From assembly GCA_943787175.1 (NCBI GenBank), contig CALSLK010000036.1:1-41992 (forward strand): DNA of 41,992 bases, read 5' to 3'. This DNA is from an uncultured Alphaproteobacteria bacterium (GTDB taxonomy: Bacteria; Pseudomonadota; Alphaproteobacteria; SP197). A program made the translations under genes and the position numbers. This document shows, piece by piece, positions 1-8,642 of this stretch; position 1 is the stretch's first letter, and the number at the start of each line of letters is the position of its first letter. Under the pieces are notes generated by a model that searched no databases, was not told the DNA's origin, and was given only the letters and a program-made list of their open reading frames with translations.

Positions 1-1028
1 GGAAAGAGATCACAAAGGCGAATTCACCGCCCTGAGAAAGCGTCGCAGTCGATACCGCGTGTCGTCTTCCAACTCTGTTTGTCGAGTTTCAGAATGACGA
101 CCAGACAGAGCATTTTGACCGCCATGAGGCCGAGTGCGAGGCCGATCACAACGAGCGGTATCTCAACCACCAGACCCAGATTTACCGTCATGCCGACGGC
201 CATGAAAAATAATCCCAGCAGCAAGCCCTTGAAGGGGTCGATGTTGGCTTCGAGTTCATGGCGGCACTCGGATTCAGCCAACAGAACGCCGGCAAGAAAA
301 GCCCCCAAAGCCATTGAGAGCCCGACCAGTTCCATCAGGTACGCCACCCCGATGACGGTCAGCAGCGCCGTTGCCGTGAAGACCTCATGGGTTCCAGAAC
401 GCGCAACGATCCGAAGGAGGTAACGAAGGACATAGCGGCCGACAAAGATGACCAGCGCGATAACACCGAATGCCTTGCCGACGCTGATCCAAACGGTTTC
501 CCCTTCCCCGCCTGGAAGCTGGGATGCGAGAAGCGGCAACAACGCAAGCATGGGAATGACAGCGATATCCTGAAACAACAGGATCGAAAACGAGGCACGG
601 CCATGACGGGTTGCAAGCTCGTTGCGTTCCGCCAGCACCTGCAATGCAAATGCCGTTGAGGAGAGCGAGAGCGCCAGCCCTGCAACAACGGCTGTCTCGA
701 ACGATACACCCAGAGTCATAGCCAAACCGGTCAGCGCGGCCGCCGTCAGGCTGACCTGCAAGCCGCCCAGTCCAAAGACGGACCGGCGCATACGCCACAG
801 GCGCGAGGGCTGTAGCTCCAGCCCGATCACGAACAGCAGCAGCACCACGCCGAATTCGGCGAAATGCAGGATTTCCTCTTCATCATGGGAAAGATCCAGA
901 ACCCAGGGGCCGACCACCACACCCGCCAGCAAGTAACCCAGAACCGAACCCAGCCCGAACCGTTTGGCCAGCGGCACGGCGACCACCGCCGCGAGCAGGA
1001 AAATCAGAGCCTGTTCAAACAAAGCCAT
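1..1028 (-). CDS. Kef-type (CPA2) cation/proton antiporter, partial, one frameshift
   Basis: This is the membrane-domain portion of a monovalent cation:proton antiporter of the CPA2 family (KefB/KefC type), which exchanges K+ or Na+ for H+ across the inner membrane. About ten hydrophobic segments are visible, with family-typical stretches such as GLGSVLGYLLAG, LALSLSSTAFALQVL and FQDIAVIPMLALLPLLAS. I chose the start MALFEQ at 1028 because AAGAGG lies about ten bases upstream; an in-frame ATG at 1061 gives 11 more residues. The open frame ends at position 24, but the hallmark TLSQGGEFAFV is encoded in another frame at roughly positions 10-52. A single-base indel around 45-60 therefore breaks the frame. 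The C-terminal part, including any TrkA-N/RCK domain, lies outside the window. The gene is divergent from the hypothetical gene at 1084. Confidence 0.85.
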
Positions 1029-1083
1029 TGGGCTAACCTCTTGGAACCACGTATCCGCCACTCATACCACGAGACGCTCCCTA

Positions 1084-1728
1084 ATGAGTCGACCATCGCC
1101 GCTCCAGAACCGCATCAACCCATGGGGTGAGATCATCGCCGACCCCGCGCGCGGCATGTTCCTGGGCAATCGCGGCACGCTGGTTGATGAGCCATTCAAT
1201 CTTGCAACGCGTCGCTGGCGGTTGCGTGCCTGGATCATCTGCCAGCTCCACTACAAGGACTGGTGGCGCCCCGTCATGCAGTCAGGTGTCTGGACCGAGC
1301 TTTTCTTCATGGATGAGGCCCTGGCGCTGGCAGCAGGTCACAGGCCCTGCGGGCTTTGCCGCCGCGAGGACTACAATTCCTTCATCCTGGCATGGCAGGA
1401 CGGCAACGGTTGGCGGCGCAGGCCCAAGGCCGTGGAAGTCGATGACGTCATGCATCGCGACCGCACACGGCGCGATCGCTCAAAGGTCACATATCGGGAA
1501 CGCATCGAAGAGCTTCCATCTGGCATCATGATCATCGAACCGGGCACTTCCGATCGAGCCTTGCTGCTATGCGAAGATCACGCCCTGCCCTGGAGCTTCT
1601 CGGGATATGGCAAGCCCCGGATGCGGCCTACCGGAGAGGTCGAGGTTCTGACACCCCATTCAAGCGTCATGGCCCTGCGCGCAGGGTTTCGTCCCCAGAT
1701 TCACCCATCGGCCGGTGTCGGAACCTGA
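1084..1728 (+). CDS. conserved hypothetical protein with CxxC motif
   Basis: A 214-residue soluble protein of unknown function. It has no signal peptide or membrane segment. A notable motif near residue 89 is RPCGLCRREDY, a CxxC pair in a basic setting that could bind metal, and the N-terminal half is rich in Trp and Arg. I believe similar proteins occur widely in alphaproteobacteria and actinobacteria as uncharacterised genes, but I cannot name a family with certainty. I started it at ATG 1084 because the sequence upstream in this frame overlaps the antisense antiporter gene and does not look like coding sequence. It lies 45 bases upstream of the phosphonate monoester hydrolase-like gene on the same strand and may be co-transcribed with it. 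Confidence 0.7.
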   Translation: MSRPSPLQNRINPWGEIIADPARGMFLGNRGTLVDEPFNLATRRWRLRAWIICQLHYKDWWRPVMQSGVWTELFFMDEALALAAGHRPCGLCRREDYNSFILAWQDGNGWRRRPKAVEVDDVMHRDRTRRDRSKVTYRERIEELPSGIMIIEPGTSDRALLLCEDHALPWSFSGYGKPRMRPTGEVEVLTPHSSVMALRAGFRPQIHPSAGVGT

Positions 1729-1773
1729 AACTCTCCTGATACTCTGCGCTCAGAGCCATCTGGAAATCCGGCC

Positions 1774-3324
1774 ATGCACACAAAGCCACGCGGTAACGTT
1801 CTCTTCATCACTGCTGATCAGTGGCGCGCCGACACTTTGGGTGCCGCTGGCCATCCTGTCGTGCAGACCCCCAATCTGGACCGGCTCGCAGCAAGCGGTG
1901 TTCGGTTCGCCAATCATTTCACGCAGACAGCGCCCTGCGGTCCGGCTCGCGCGTCGCTGTTGACGGGCATGTACATGGCCAACCACAGGGTTGTCGGCAA
2001 CGGTGCGCCGCTCGACCGGCGCTTCACCAACCTTGCGCTCGAAGTGCGCAAGGCAGGCCATGCTCCGACGCTGATAGGCTATACCGACACCACAGTCGAT
2101 CCGCGCGGTCTTGACCCAGCTGACCCGCGCTTGCGTTCCTATGAGGGTTTGCTTCCGGGTTTTGACGTCGAACTCAACATGCCAGGCGCCCCCATCGCGT
2201 GGCTGACGTGGTTGCGCAATCTGGGCTACGACGTGCCCTGGGGCGAGGATGGCGTTTACGAATTCGTGGGAACGCCCCCTGCCGAACGTGGCGCAACCTT
2301 TCCCCCCGCCAGGTTTGCCGCGGAACACAGCGAGACGGCGTTTCTGGCCAACAGGTCGATCGACTGGCTGGAATCACGCACACAGGATCCCTGGTTCCTG
2401 CATCTTTCCATGCTGGCGCCACATCCACCCTGGGTCGCGCCGGAACCCTATAACGCGATGTACGATCCTGCCGACATGACAGCGCCCGTGTGTGCTGACA
2501 CAACCGCAGCCGAAGCGGCCCAGCACCCGCTGATGGAGCACTGGCTTGGCAGGCGCTCGGTAGACATCTTCACGGGCAGCAGAGGCCTGGCCGCAGAAAT
2601 GTCCGAGCTGGATCAACGACAGGCGCGCGCGACCTATTGCGGGCTGGTTTCGGAAGTCGATGCAAATCTTGGTCGCATCCTGGACTTCCTGGAGACCAGT
2701 GGTCAGATCGACAACACACTCATCGTCATCACCACGGATCACGGTGAGCAGCTGGGTGACCACCACCTGTTTGGCAAGCTGGGCTGGTTCGAGCAAAGCT
2801 ATCATGTTCCGCTCATCATCCATGACCCCCGGACGCCTTTGGATCAACGCGGTGTGGTGGTCGACAGGTTTACCGAAGCCATCGACATCATGCCGACGAT
2901 TCTGGAATGGCTTGGTCTGGACATTCCCGCCCAATGCGACGGCCACGCCCTGACACCCTTCCTGCAGGGCAAGGCACCTCAGCAATGGCGTGAGGCGGCC
3001 CATTGGGAGTTTGATTTCCGCAACCCGCGGTCACTCTATCTGGAGAAGATCTTCGGGCTGACGCCCGATCAATGCGGCATGACGATCCTGCGCACGTCTG
3101 AGCACAAGTATGTCCACATGAGTGGCCTGCCGGCGATCCTCTACAATCTCAAGGAAGACCCCGGCGAGACCCGAAACCGGGCTGGCGACCCTGCCATGCG
3201 CGGGGTGCAACTCTCCCTGTTGGAGCAGATGATGACCTGGCGAATGGCCCATGATGACCGGGTTCTGGCCAATACCAGCCTCGGGCCAGAAGGCATCCAC
3301 ACCTGGAACGGGCCGCGTCCCTGA
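1774..3324 (+). CDS. phosphonate monoester hydrolase / sulfatase-fold hydrolase
   Basis: A 516-residue enzyme of the alkaline phosphatase superfamily, sulfatase branch. The N-terminal metal-binding segment TADQWRADTLG (Asp15) is followed by TAPCGPARASLLTG, in which Cys55 is the site normally converted to formylglycine. The second metal site is TTDHGEQLGDHH, near residue 321. Overall length and many stretches (LIGYTDTT, AQHPLMEHW, ATYCGLVSEVD, TILEWLGLDIP) resemble the Rhizobium phosphonate monoester hydrolases more than choline sulfatases, so I favour hydrolysis of phosphonate or phosphate mono- and diesters, perhaps with promiscuous sulfatase activity. There is no signal peptide, so it is likely cytoplasmic. 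No formylglycine-generating enzyme is encoded nearby, so maturation would rely on a gene elsewhere. The substrate is inferred, not shown. Confidence 0.88.
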   Translation: MHTKPRGNVLFITADQWRADTLGAAGHPVVQTPNLDRLAASGVRFANHFTQTAPCGPARASLLTGMYMANHRVVGNGAPLDRRFTNLALEVRKAGHAPTLIGYTDTTVDPRGLDPADPRLRSYEGLLPGFDVELNMPGAPIAWLTWLRNLGYDVPWGEDGVYEFVGTPPAERGATFPPARFAAEHSETAFLANRSIDWLESRTQDPWFLHLSMLAPHPPWVAPEPYNAMYDPADMTAPVCADTTAAEAAQHPLMEHWLGRRSVDIFTGSRGLAAEMSELDQRQARATYCGLVSEVDANLGRILDFLETSGQIDNTLIVITTDHGEQLGDHHLFGKLGWFEQSYHVPLIIHDPRTPLDQRGVVVDRFTEAIDIMPTILEWLGLDIPAQCDGHALTPFLQGKAPQQWREAAHWEFDFRNPRSLYLEKIFGLTPDQCGMTILRTSEHKYVHMSGLPAILYNLKEDPGETRNRAGDPAMRGVQLSLLEQMMTWRMAHDDRVLANTSLGPEGIHTWNGPRP

Positions 3325-3425
3325 CGTCACACCACTTGCCGTAGCAGGGTCAGACGCGTTATACGCGCGCCAACGTCGCACAAACCCGACAACCTCATCA
3401 CCTGCAAGCAATGGGCAGAGCCACC

Positions 3426-5249
3426 ATGGAACTGCGCAATATCGCGATCATCGCTCACGTCGACCACGGCAAAACCACGCTGGTGGACGGCCTTTTGAAA
3501 CAGTCCGGCTCGTTCCGCGAGAACCAGCAGGTGGCCGACCGTGCCATGGACAGCAACGACCTGGAGCGCGAGCGCGGCATCACCATTCTTGCCAAGTGCA
3601 CCTCTGTCGAATGGCATGGCACGCGCCTGAACATCGTCGATACACCCGGCCATGCCGATTTCGGCGGCGAAGTTGAGCGTATCCTCTCGATGGTCGATGG
3701 CGTCTGCGTTCTGGTCGATGCCTCGGAAGGTCCCCTGCCCCAGACCAAGTTTGTGGTCGGCAAGGCACTACGTCTTGGCCTGCGCCCCATTGTGGTGATC
3801 AACAAAGTCGATCGTCCCGATGAGCGCACCGATGAAGTGCACAACGAGATCTTTGATCTCTTCGCCGCACTCGACGCCACCGACGAGCAGCTCGACTTCC
3901 CCACCATCTTTGCCTCGGCCAAACAGGGCTGGGCAACCGACGACCTCAAGAACCGCACCGATACGCTGGCGCCGCTGTTCGATCTCATCGTGAAACATGT
4001 TCCTGCTCCCACGGTCGAGGCGGATGGTCCCTTCCGAATGCTGGCGACAACGTTGGAAAGCAACGCCTTCCTGGGCCGCCTGCTGACCGGACGTATTGAG
4101 TCAGGCACCGTGCGCGTCAATCAGCCGGTCAAGGCCCTGTCGCGCGACGGCAAGGTTCTCGAGACCACACGCATCACCAAGATTCTCTCGTTCCGTGGCC
4201 TCGAACGCACCGCGATTGATGAAGCCCATGCCGGCGACATTGTCGCCATTGCCGGATTCACCGAACCCACGGTTGCCGATACTCTGGTCGATATGTCGGT
4301 CACCGAGCCAATTGAATCCCAACCCATCGATCCGCCGACACTGGCCATGACCTTTGGCATTAACGACTCCCCGCTTGCCGGACAGGAAGGTGACAAGGTC
4401 ACCAGCCGCATTATCTGGGAACGCCTGCTCCGTGAGGCCGAAGGTAATGTCGCCTTGCAGGTCGGTCAGACCGAAGACAAGACGGTGTTCGAGGTTGCCG
4501 GCCGTGGCGAACTCCAGCTTGGCGTTCTGATCGAGACCATGCGTCGAGAAGGCTTTGAGCTAGGCATCGGGCGTCCGCGCGTCCTGTTGAAGGACGATCC
4601 CGAAACCGGCAAGCCGACCGAGCCGATCGAAGAAATCGTGATCGATGTCGATGAGGACTACACCGGCGCAGTCGTCGAAAAGCTGGCACAGCGCAAGGGC
4701 GACCTGCAGGAAATGCGCCCGTCTGGCGGCGGCAAGACCCGCATGGTCTTCCACGTCCCCTCGCGCGGCATGATCGGCTATCACAACGAATTCATGACCG
4801 ACACGCGCGGCACCGGCGTCATGAACCGCCTGTTCCACGGTTATGGCCCCTGGCGCGGCGAGATTCCGGGCCGTCGCACCGGCACCATGATCTCAGGCGA
4901 ACAGGGCGTGGCCGTGGCCTATGCCTTGTGGAATCTGGAAGATCGCGGCGCGCTTTTCGTCCATCCCGGCGAAAAGGTCTACCAGGGCATGATCATCGGT
5001 GAGCATAACAAGGGCGGCGACCTAGACGTCAACCCGCTCAAGGGCAAGCAGCTGACCAACATGCGCGCATCGGGCAAGGATGACGCCGTGCTGCTCACCC
5101 CGCCCATGAAGATGACGCTGGAAAAGGCGATGACCTACATCGCCGCCGATGAGGTCGTGGAAGTCACCCCCGATTCCATCCGCCTGCGCAAACGCTGGCT
5201 CGACCCCAACGAACGCAAGAAGCGCGCTCGCCAGGCCAAAGCAGCGTAG
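3426..5249 (+). CDS. typA: ribosome-associated GTPase TypA/BipA
   Basis: A 607-residue translational GTPase of the TypA/BipA family, which binds the ribosome and supports 50S assembly and stress adaptation. The G domain shows G1 AHVDHGKT, the switch-II motif [14 protein letters not shown] and G4 NKVDR. The EF-Tu-like domain II follows from about residue 200, then the EF-G-like domains III and V, and the TypA-specific C-terminal domain with the stretch [17 protein letters not shown]. The length is normal for the family. I chose ATG 3426 ([15 protein letters not shown]) over the in-frame ATG 3411 because it matches the family N-terminus. It is convergent with the cupin gene, with only 12 bases between the stops. 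Confidence 0.96.
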   Translation: MELRNIAIIAHVDHGKTTLVDGLLKQSGSFRENQQVADRAMDSNDLERERGITILAKCTSVEWHGTRLNIVDTPGHADFGGEVERILSMVDGVCVLVDASEGPLPQTKFVVGKALRLGLRPIVVINKVDRPDERTDEVHNEIFDLFAALDATDEQLDFPTIFASAKQGWATDDLKNRTDTLAPLFDLIVKHVPAPTVEADGPFRMLATTLESNAFLGRLLTGRIESGTVRVNQPVKALSRDGKVLETTRITKILSFRGLERTAIDEAHAGDIVAIAGFTEPTVADTLVDMSVTEPIESQPIDPPTLAMTFGINDSPLAGQEGDKVTSRIIWERLLREAEGNVALQVGQTEDKTVFEVAGRGELQLGVLIETMRREGFELGIGRPRVLLKDDPETGKPTEPIEEIVIDVDEDYTGAVVEKLAQRKGDLQEMRPSGGGKTRMVFHVPSRGMIGYHNEFMTDTRGTGVMNRLFHGYGPWRGEIPGRRTGTMISGEQGVAVAYALWNLEDRGALFVHPGEKVYQGMIIGEHNKGGDLDVNPLKGKQLTNMRASGKDDAVLLTPPMKMTLEKAMTYIAADEVVEVTPDSIRLRKRWLDPNERKKRARQAKAA

Positions 5250-5259
5250 TTCGGCGCGT

Positions 5260-5276
5260 GCCTATCCCTGATAGGC
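5260..5276. terminator. possible short hairpin between typA and cupin stops
   Basis: GCCTATC-CCT-GATAGGC forms a perfect 7-bp stem with a 3-base loop, overlapping the stop codon of the minus-strand cupin gene and lying 10 bases after the typA stop. No clear T-tract follows on either strand, so terminator function is only possible. Confidence 0.3.
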
Positions 5277-5636
5277 TTCAGCCGTCAACACGACATAGAG
5301 CTTGCGCACCGGGGCCTTGACGTCCCAGGTGCAGTTGCAGTCGCGCGGCATGATGAAGCTGTCGCCTGTCTTGTAGCTTTCAACGCTGCCATCGTCGTGG
5401 ATGACATCGATTTGGCCTTCCAGCAGATAGACGAACTCGTCATAGGGCGAGGCCGCGATGTGATGTTTGTTGACGTCGCATTCCCAGTAGCCCGCATCAA
5501 ACTGGCCGGTCTGGTCGGCATAGAAGCTGCGTCCGTGCTCGTTGGGCGTTCCGCTCTTGATACCATCCACGGGAATGTAGTCGGTCGGCTCCAGGCCAGG
5601 CACGTTGCTGGTCAGGATGCGTGTTGTCTTGCTCAT
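5262..5636 (-). CDS. small cupin-domain protein
   Basis: A 124-residue single-domain cupin. The beta-barrel motifs are visible as HHIAASPYDEFVYLLEGQID and, after about 15 residues, GDSFIMPRDCNCTWDV. The first carries the His and Glu usually used as metal ligands; the second motif has CNCTW where many cupins have a His, so the metal site may be altered or absent. It resembles the small EutQ-like or DUF861-type cupins. The start at 5636 (MSKTTRIL) has a good AAGGAA ribosome site about nine bases upstream. The gene follows the MttB-like methyltransferase after 23 bases on the same strand and is probably co-transcribed, suggesting a role in the same methylamine or betaine catabolism. The substrate is unknown. 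Confidence 0.8.
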   Translation of the reverse strand: MSKTTRILTSNVPGLEPTDYIPVDGIKSGTPNEHGRSFYADQTGQFDAGYWECDVNKHHIAASPYDEFVYLLEGQIDVIHDDGSVESYKTGDSFIMPRDCNCTWDVKAPVRKLYVVLTAEAYQG

Positions 5637-5659
5637 GATGATGTTTCCTTGGGTTGTGT

Positions 5660-7264
5660 TCAGTACCATTGGTCCGGCACCGCGGCCTTCTTGACCGCGA
5701 TGTAATCTCTGAGTTCTTCATCAATGGCCGGATCGATGTCGGGCGCGACGTAATCGGCCAGCATCTGTTTCCAGCGAACCTGCGCGCGCTGCTGCATGTC
5801 GGGCGCACCGTTCTCCAGCCACGTCTCGTATGGCCCTGCATCGGGAAGTTCCGAGCCGTAATTGGCGTTCTCGAAGTTCGCAAGCGTGTGCCCGGTGCCA
5901 AAAAACGCCTGCCCGGGCCCCGCCTCGAAATAGGAGTCCCTTGCAAACGCTGCTTCATCAACCTCAAGCCCGGCGACCATGCGCAACATCATGCCGCAGT
6001 GATCCAGATCCATGACGAACTTCTCGTAACTCATGGTCAGACCACCTTCGAGCCAGCCGGCGGCGTGATACATGAAGTTCGAGCCCGCCATGATTCCGGC
6101 CATCATGAACGAGGTCGATTCCTGCATGGCGTGAGCGTCGGCCGTGTTGGAGGCCGTGAGTTGCCCGCCACACCGCACCGGAACGCCCAGCCTGCGTCCA
6201 AGCTGGGCAAACGCCATGTTGGAGAGATTGGATTCAGGCGTGCCGAAGGTCAGTGCACCAGATTTCAGATTCATCGTGGTATTGAAGTTGCCGTAAACCA
6301 CAGGCGTCCCCGGACGCACCAATTGACTGAGTGCAATGCCAGCTAGAATCTCGGCATGGGTCTGGGCCAGAACGGCTGCTTGGGTGACCGGTCCCATGGC
6401 CCCGCCAAAGATCGCAGGCGAGATGGCCGTGCTCTGGCCTGCTTCCGCATAGATGCGCAGGGACGAGGACATGGTGCCGTCATAGACCATCGGGGAATTG
6501 ACGTTGATGTTGGCCTGGATGACGCAGTGCTCTTTCAGGTACTCCGCGCCGAAGGCGATACGTGCCATCTCGATCGAGTCGCGTGCGCGGTCCGGCCCCG
6601 TCACCCCGCCCATGAACGGTTTGTCGGACCAGCGCAGATGGGCATAGACCATGTCGAGATGGCGTTTGTTGACCGGGATATCGACGGGCTCACACACCGT
6701 GCCCCCGGAATGATGCAACCAGGGTGAAACGTAAGCCAACTTCACGAAGTTCTCGAAATCTTCGAGTGCAGCATAACGGCGACCGTTCTCAAGATCGGTC
6801 ACAAAGGGCGAGCCATAGCCCGGCATGAACACCAGATGATCTCCGCCCAGAACAATGGCGTGATCCGGATTCCGGCTTTCCATTCGGAACTCACGCGGTG
6901 CCGTGGCGCTCAGCGACCTTGCAAGGCCTGGATCAAACCGGACGCGCTCGCCATCCACGCTTGCCCCGGCCTCCCGGAACAAGGCAAGTGCTTCCTCGTC
7001 GCCGCGAAACTCGATCCCAATTTCCTTCAGAATCCAGTCGGCCTGATCCTCAATGGCGCATAACGACTCATCGTCGAGCAGTTCATAGACCGGAATGCGA
7101 CGGCGGACGATGGAAGGCGACTGCATATTCTTGCCAGCCTTGCGTCGTTCAGCCCTGCCCGCGCGCCCACCGGTGCGACGCGTTCCCGGCATATCGGCAA
7201 CTCTATTGCCTGCATTCATCATGCGCAGAATGGTGAGCCGAATCAGACAAGAAGAAAACGACAT
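5660..7264 (-). CDS. MttB-family trimethylamine/betaine-type corrinoid methyltransferase (non-pyrrolysine)
   Basis: A 534-residue member of the MttB superfamily, whose studied members transfer a methyl group from a quaternary or tertiary amine to a corrinoid protein (MttB for trimethylamine with pyrrolysine; MtgB-type for glycine betaine without it). Family features include MPGYGSPFV, VYAHLRWSDKPFMGGVTG, YGNFNTTMNLKSGALTFGTP and SFMMAGIMAGSNFMYHAAGW. The reading frame runs through with no internal amber codon, so it belongs to the non-pyrrolysine group. I chose ATG 7264 because AGGGTGG lies eight bases upstream; ATGs at 7222 and 7219 are alternatives. No corrinoid-protein gene lies beside it, which is common for alphaproteobacterial members. 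It is divergent from the LysR gene, whose product probably controls it. Confidence 0.87.
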   Translation of the reverse strand: MSFSSCLIRLTILRMMNAGNRVADMPGTRRTGGRAGRAERRKAGKNMQSPSIVRRRIPVYELLDDESLCAIEDQADWILKEIGIEFRGDEEALALFREAGASVDGERVRFDPGLARSLSATAPREFRMESRNPDHAIVLGGDHLVFMPGYGSPFVTDLENGRRYAALEDFENFVKLAYVSPWLHHSGGTVCEPVDIPVNKRHLDMVYAHLRWSDKPFMGGVTGPDRARDSIEMARIAFGAEYLKEHCVIQANINVNSPMVYDGTMSSSLRIYAEAGQSTAISPAIFGGAMGPVTQAAVLAQTHAEILAGIALSQLVRPGTPVVYGNFNTTMNLKSGALTFGTPESNLSNMAFAQLGRRLGVPVRCGGQLTASNTADAHAMQESTSFMMAGIMAGSNFMYHAAGWLEGGLTMSYEKFVMDLDHCGMMLRMVAGLEVDEAAFARDSYFEAGPGQAFFGTGHTLANFENANYGSELPDAGPYETWLENGAPDMQQRAQVRWKQMLADYVAPDIDPAIDEELRDYIAVKKAAVPDQWY

Positions 7265-7318
7265 AGTTTTCCACCCTAGACACCCATAAACTACAAACAG
7301 AACTGTAGGGAGATAACG
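7265..7318. promoter_or_regulatory. divergent control region between MttB-like gene and LysR gene
   Basis: This 54-base gap separates two divergent start codons and must hold both promoters and the likely LysR operator. It includes the imperfect palindrome ACAAACAGAACTGT and the LysR ribosome site AGGGAGA. No sharp -35/-10 pair is evident by eye. Confidence 0.45.
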
Positions 7319-8227
7319 GTGTACCAGTTGCCACCGGTCAATTGGTTGCGTGCCTTCGAGGCATCGGCCCGACGCGAAAGCTTTACTGCCGCTGCCGATG
7401 AACTTGCGCGCACGCCCAAATCCGTCAGCAACCAGGTGCGTGCGCTGGAAGCCGAACTGGGCTTTCCCCTGTTTGAGCGCCTGCGCCACGGGCTACGCCT
7501 GACCGACACGGGGCGCGCCTATCTTCCCAGTGTCCGCAAGGCCTTTGAAGACCTCTCTGCCAGCACGGCAGGCCTCTTCGGGCCAAAGGGCACACCAACC
7601 GTGACCATCCGCGCCACCATTGCGTTCGCCGTTCTGTGGCTGACACCCCGTCTGCCCGCCTTCCGCGCCGCGTTTCCCGACATCGACATCCATCTGACCA
7701 GCTCGGTCTGGACAGACTCCCTGCCACCCGATCATCTCGATCTCGAAATCAGATTGGGAGATGGTCATTGGCCGGGCTTCCGCGCCGAACAGCTGACACG
7801 AGAGTCTGCAGTTCCCGCATGCAGCCATGCCACACACGACAAACTCGGACCTGCCAGATCTGCACACGACCTGATCGGGCGTGACCTGATTGGGGTCGTC
7901 AGTCAGGAAAACCTGTGGATGCGGTTTTTTCGTCGTGCCGGGATCGACGGCGCTCTGCCCGATTACGGCATCACGGTCGACACCGCCCTTGGCGCCATCG
8001 AACTGGCCTGCGCCGGCCAGGGCTATGCGATCCTGCTTTCAAGCTTCGCAAATTCGTCCGCTACGCGCGAACGCATGGCGATTCTTGAAGGTCTCACCAT
8101 GCCGCTTGAAGGCGCACAATCAGGCCACTACCTGTTGATCCCCGACAGCGACGAGCAGACCCGGCCAGAGGTCGCTCTGTTCAGAAATTGGTTGTTGGAT
8201 GCGATGGCGGCCAGCGGGAGTGCCTAA
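7319..8227 (+). CDS. LysR-family transcriptional regulator (GcvA-like)
   Basis: A 302-residue LysR-type regulator. The N-terminal winged helix-turn-helix spans residues 1-65 (LRAFEASARRESFTAAADEL, then SNQVRALEAELGFPLFER), with the GcvA-like opening PPVNWLRAFEA. The periplasmic-binding-protein-like effector domain follows from about residue 90. The start is GTG at 7319, with AGGGAGA a few bases upstream. It is divergent from the MttB-like methyltransferase, the classic arrangement for a LysR regulator and its target, so it probably senses a methylated amine, a betaine or a product of their breakdown. The effector is not known from sequence. Confidence 0.93.
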   Translation: MYQLPPVNWLRAFEASARRESFTAAADELARTPKSVSNQVRALEAELGFPLFERLRHGLRLTDTGRAYLPSVRKAFEDLSASTAGLFGPKGTPTVTIRATIAFAVLWLTPRLPAFRAAFPDIDIHLTSSVWTDSLPPDHLDLEIRLGDGHWPGFRAEQLTRESAVPACSHATHDKLGPARSAHDLIGRDLIGVVSQENLWMRFFRRAGIDGALPDYGITVDTALGAIELACAGQGYAILLSSFANSSATRERMAILEGLTMPLEGAQSGHYLLIPDSDEQTRPEVALFRNWLLDAMAASGSA

Positions 8228-8263
8228 CCTGCACGAGTGATAGAAAGCCCGGCCTTCGGACGA

Positions 8264-8563
8264 TCAGTTCCCCTTACGCTTGCCAAAGAAGTGCATGAGA
8301 AGCCAGATGGGTACCACGATCACTGCGCCGATCAGGACAAACTCCAGGACCCAGCTCACCACGTTGACCACACTGGAGAACAACTCTTCGAAGTTGTTGG
8401 TCAGCGCATGCAAGATGCCGACCGGTGTGATGTCGAGCCAGTGCATGATGAAGCCCACCAGCAGCGACGCAAGGAAAAGCTTGATGACGGTTGCGCGGAT
8501 GCTTCCGAAATCGCGGCCCTTGTTGGCAGGCTCGTGATCCAGGGTTTCGGGGCTTTCGCTCAT
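8264..8563 (-). CDS. small membrane protein (DUF6460-like)
   Basis: A 99-residue protein with a polar N-terminus and two strongly hydrophobic segments at about residues 26-45 (TVIKLFLASLLVGFIM) and 70-92 (VLEFVLIGAVIVVPIWLLM), ending in a basic tail KRKGN. It matches my memory of the short alphaproteobacterial membrane proteins labelled DUF6460, whose function is unknown. It is the last gene on the minus strand after cbtB, cbtA and the CDF pump (79-base gap), so it may be transcribed with them. It is convergent with the LysR gene. Confidence 0.7.
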   Translation of the reverse strand: MSESPETLDHEPANKGRDFGSIRATVIKLFLASLLVGFIMHWLDITPVGILHALTNNFEELFSSVVNVVSWVLEFVLIGAVIVVPIWLLMHFFGKRKGN

Positions 8564-8642
8564 GCAGGTTCTCCGTTCGTGTATGACAACCAGATTGTCA
8601 TCGATTGTGACGAATGCAAGGCGGTGGTCGGCAAGCCAGCGC

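Noticed and set aside
5660..7264. Pyrrolysine in the MttB homologue
   Set aside because: The reading frame has no internal TAG, so this is a non-pyrrolysine member.
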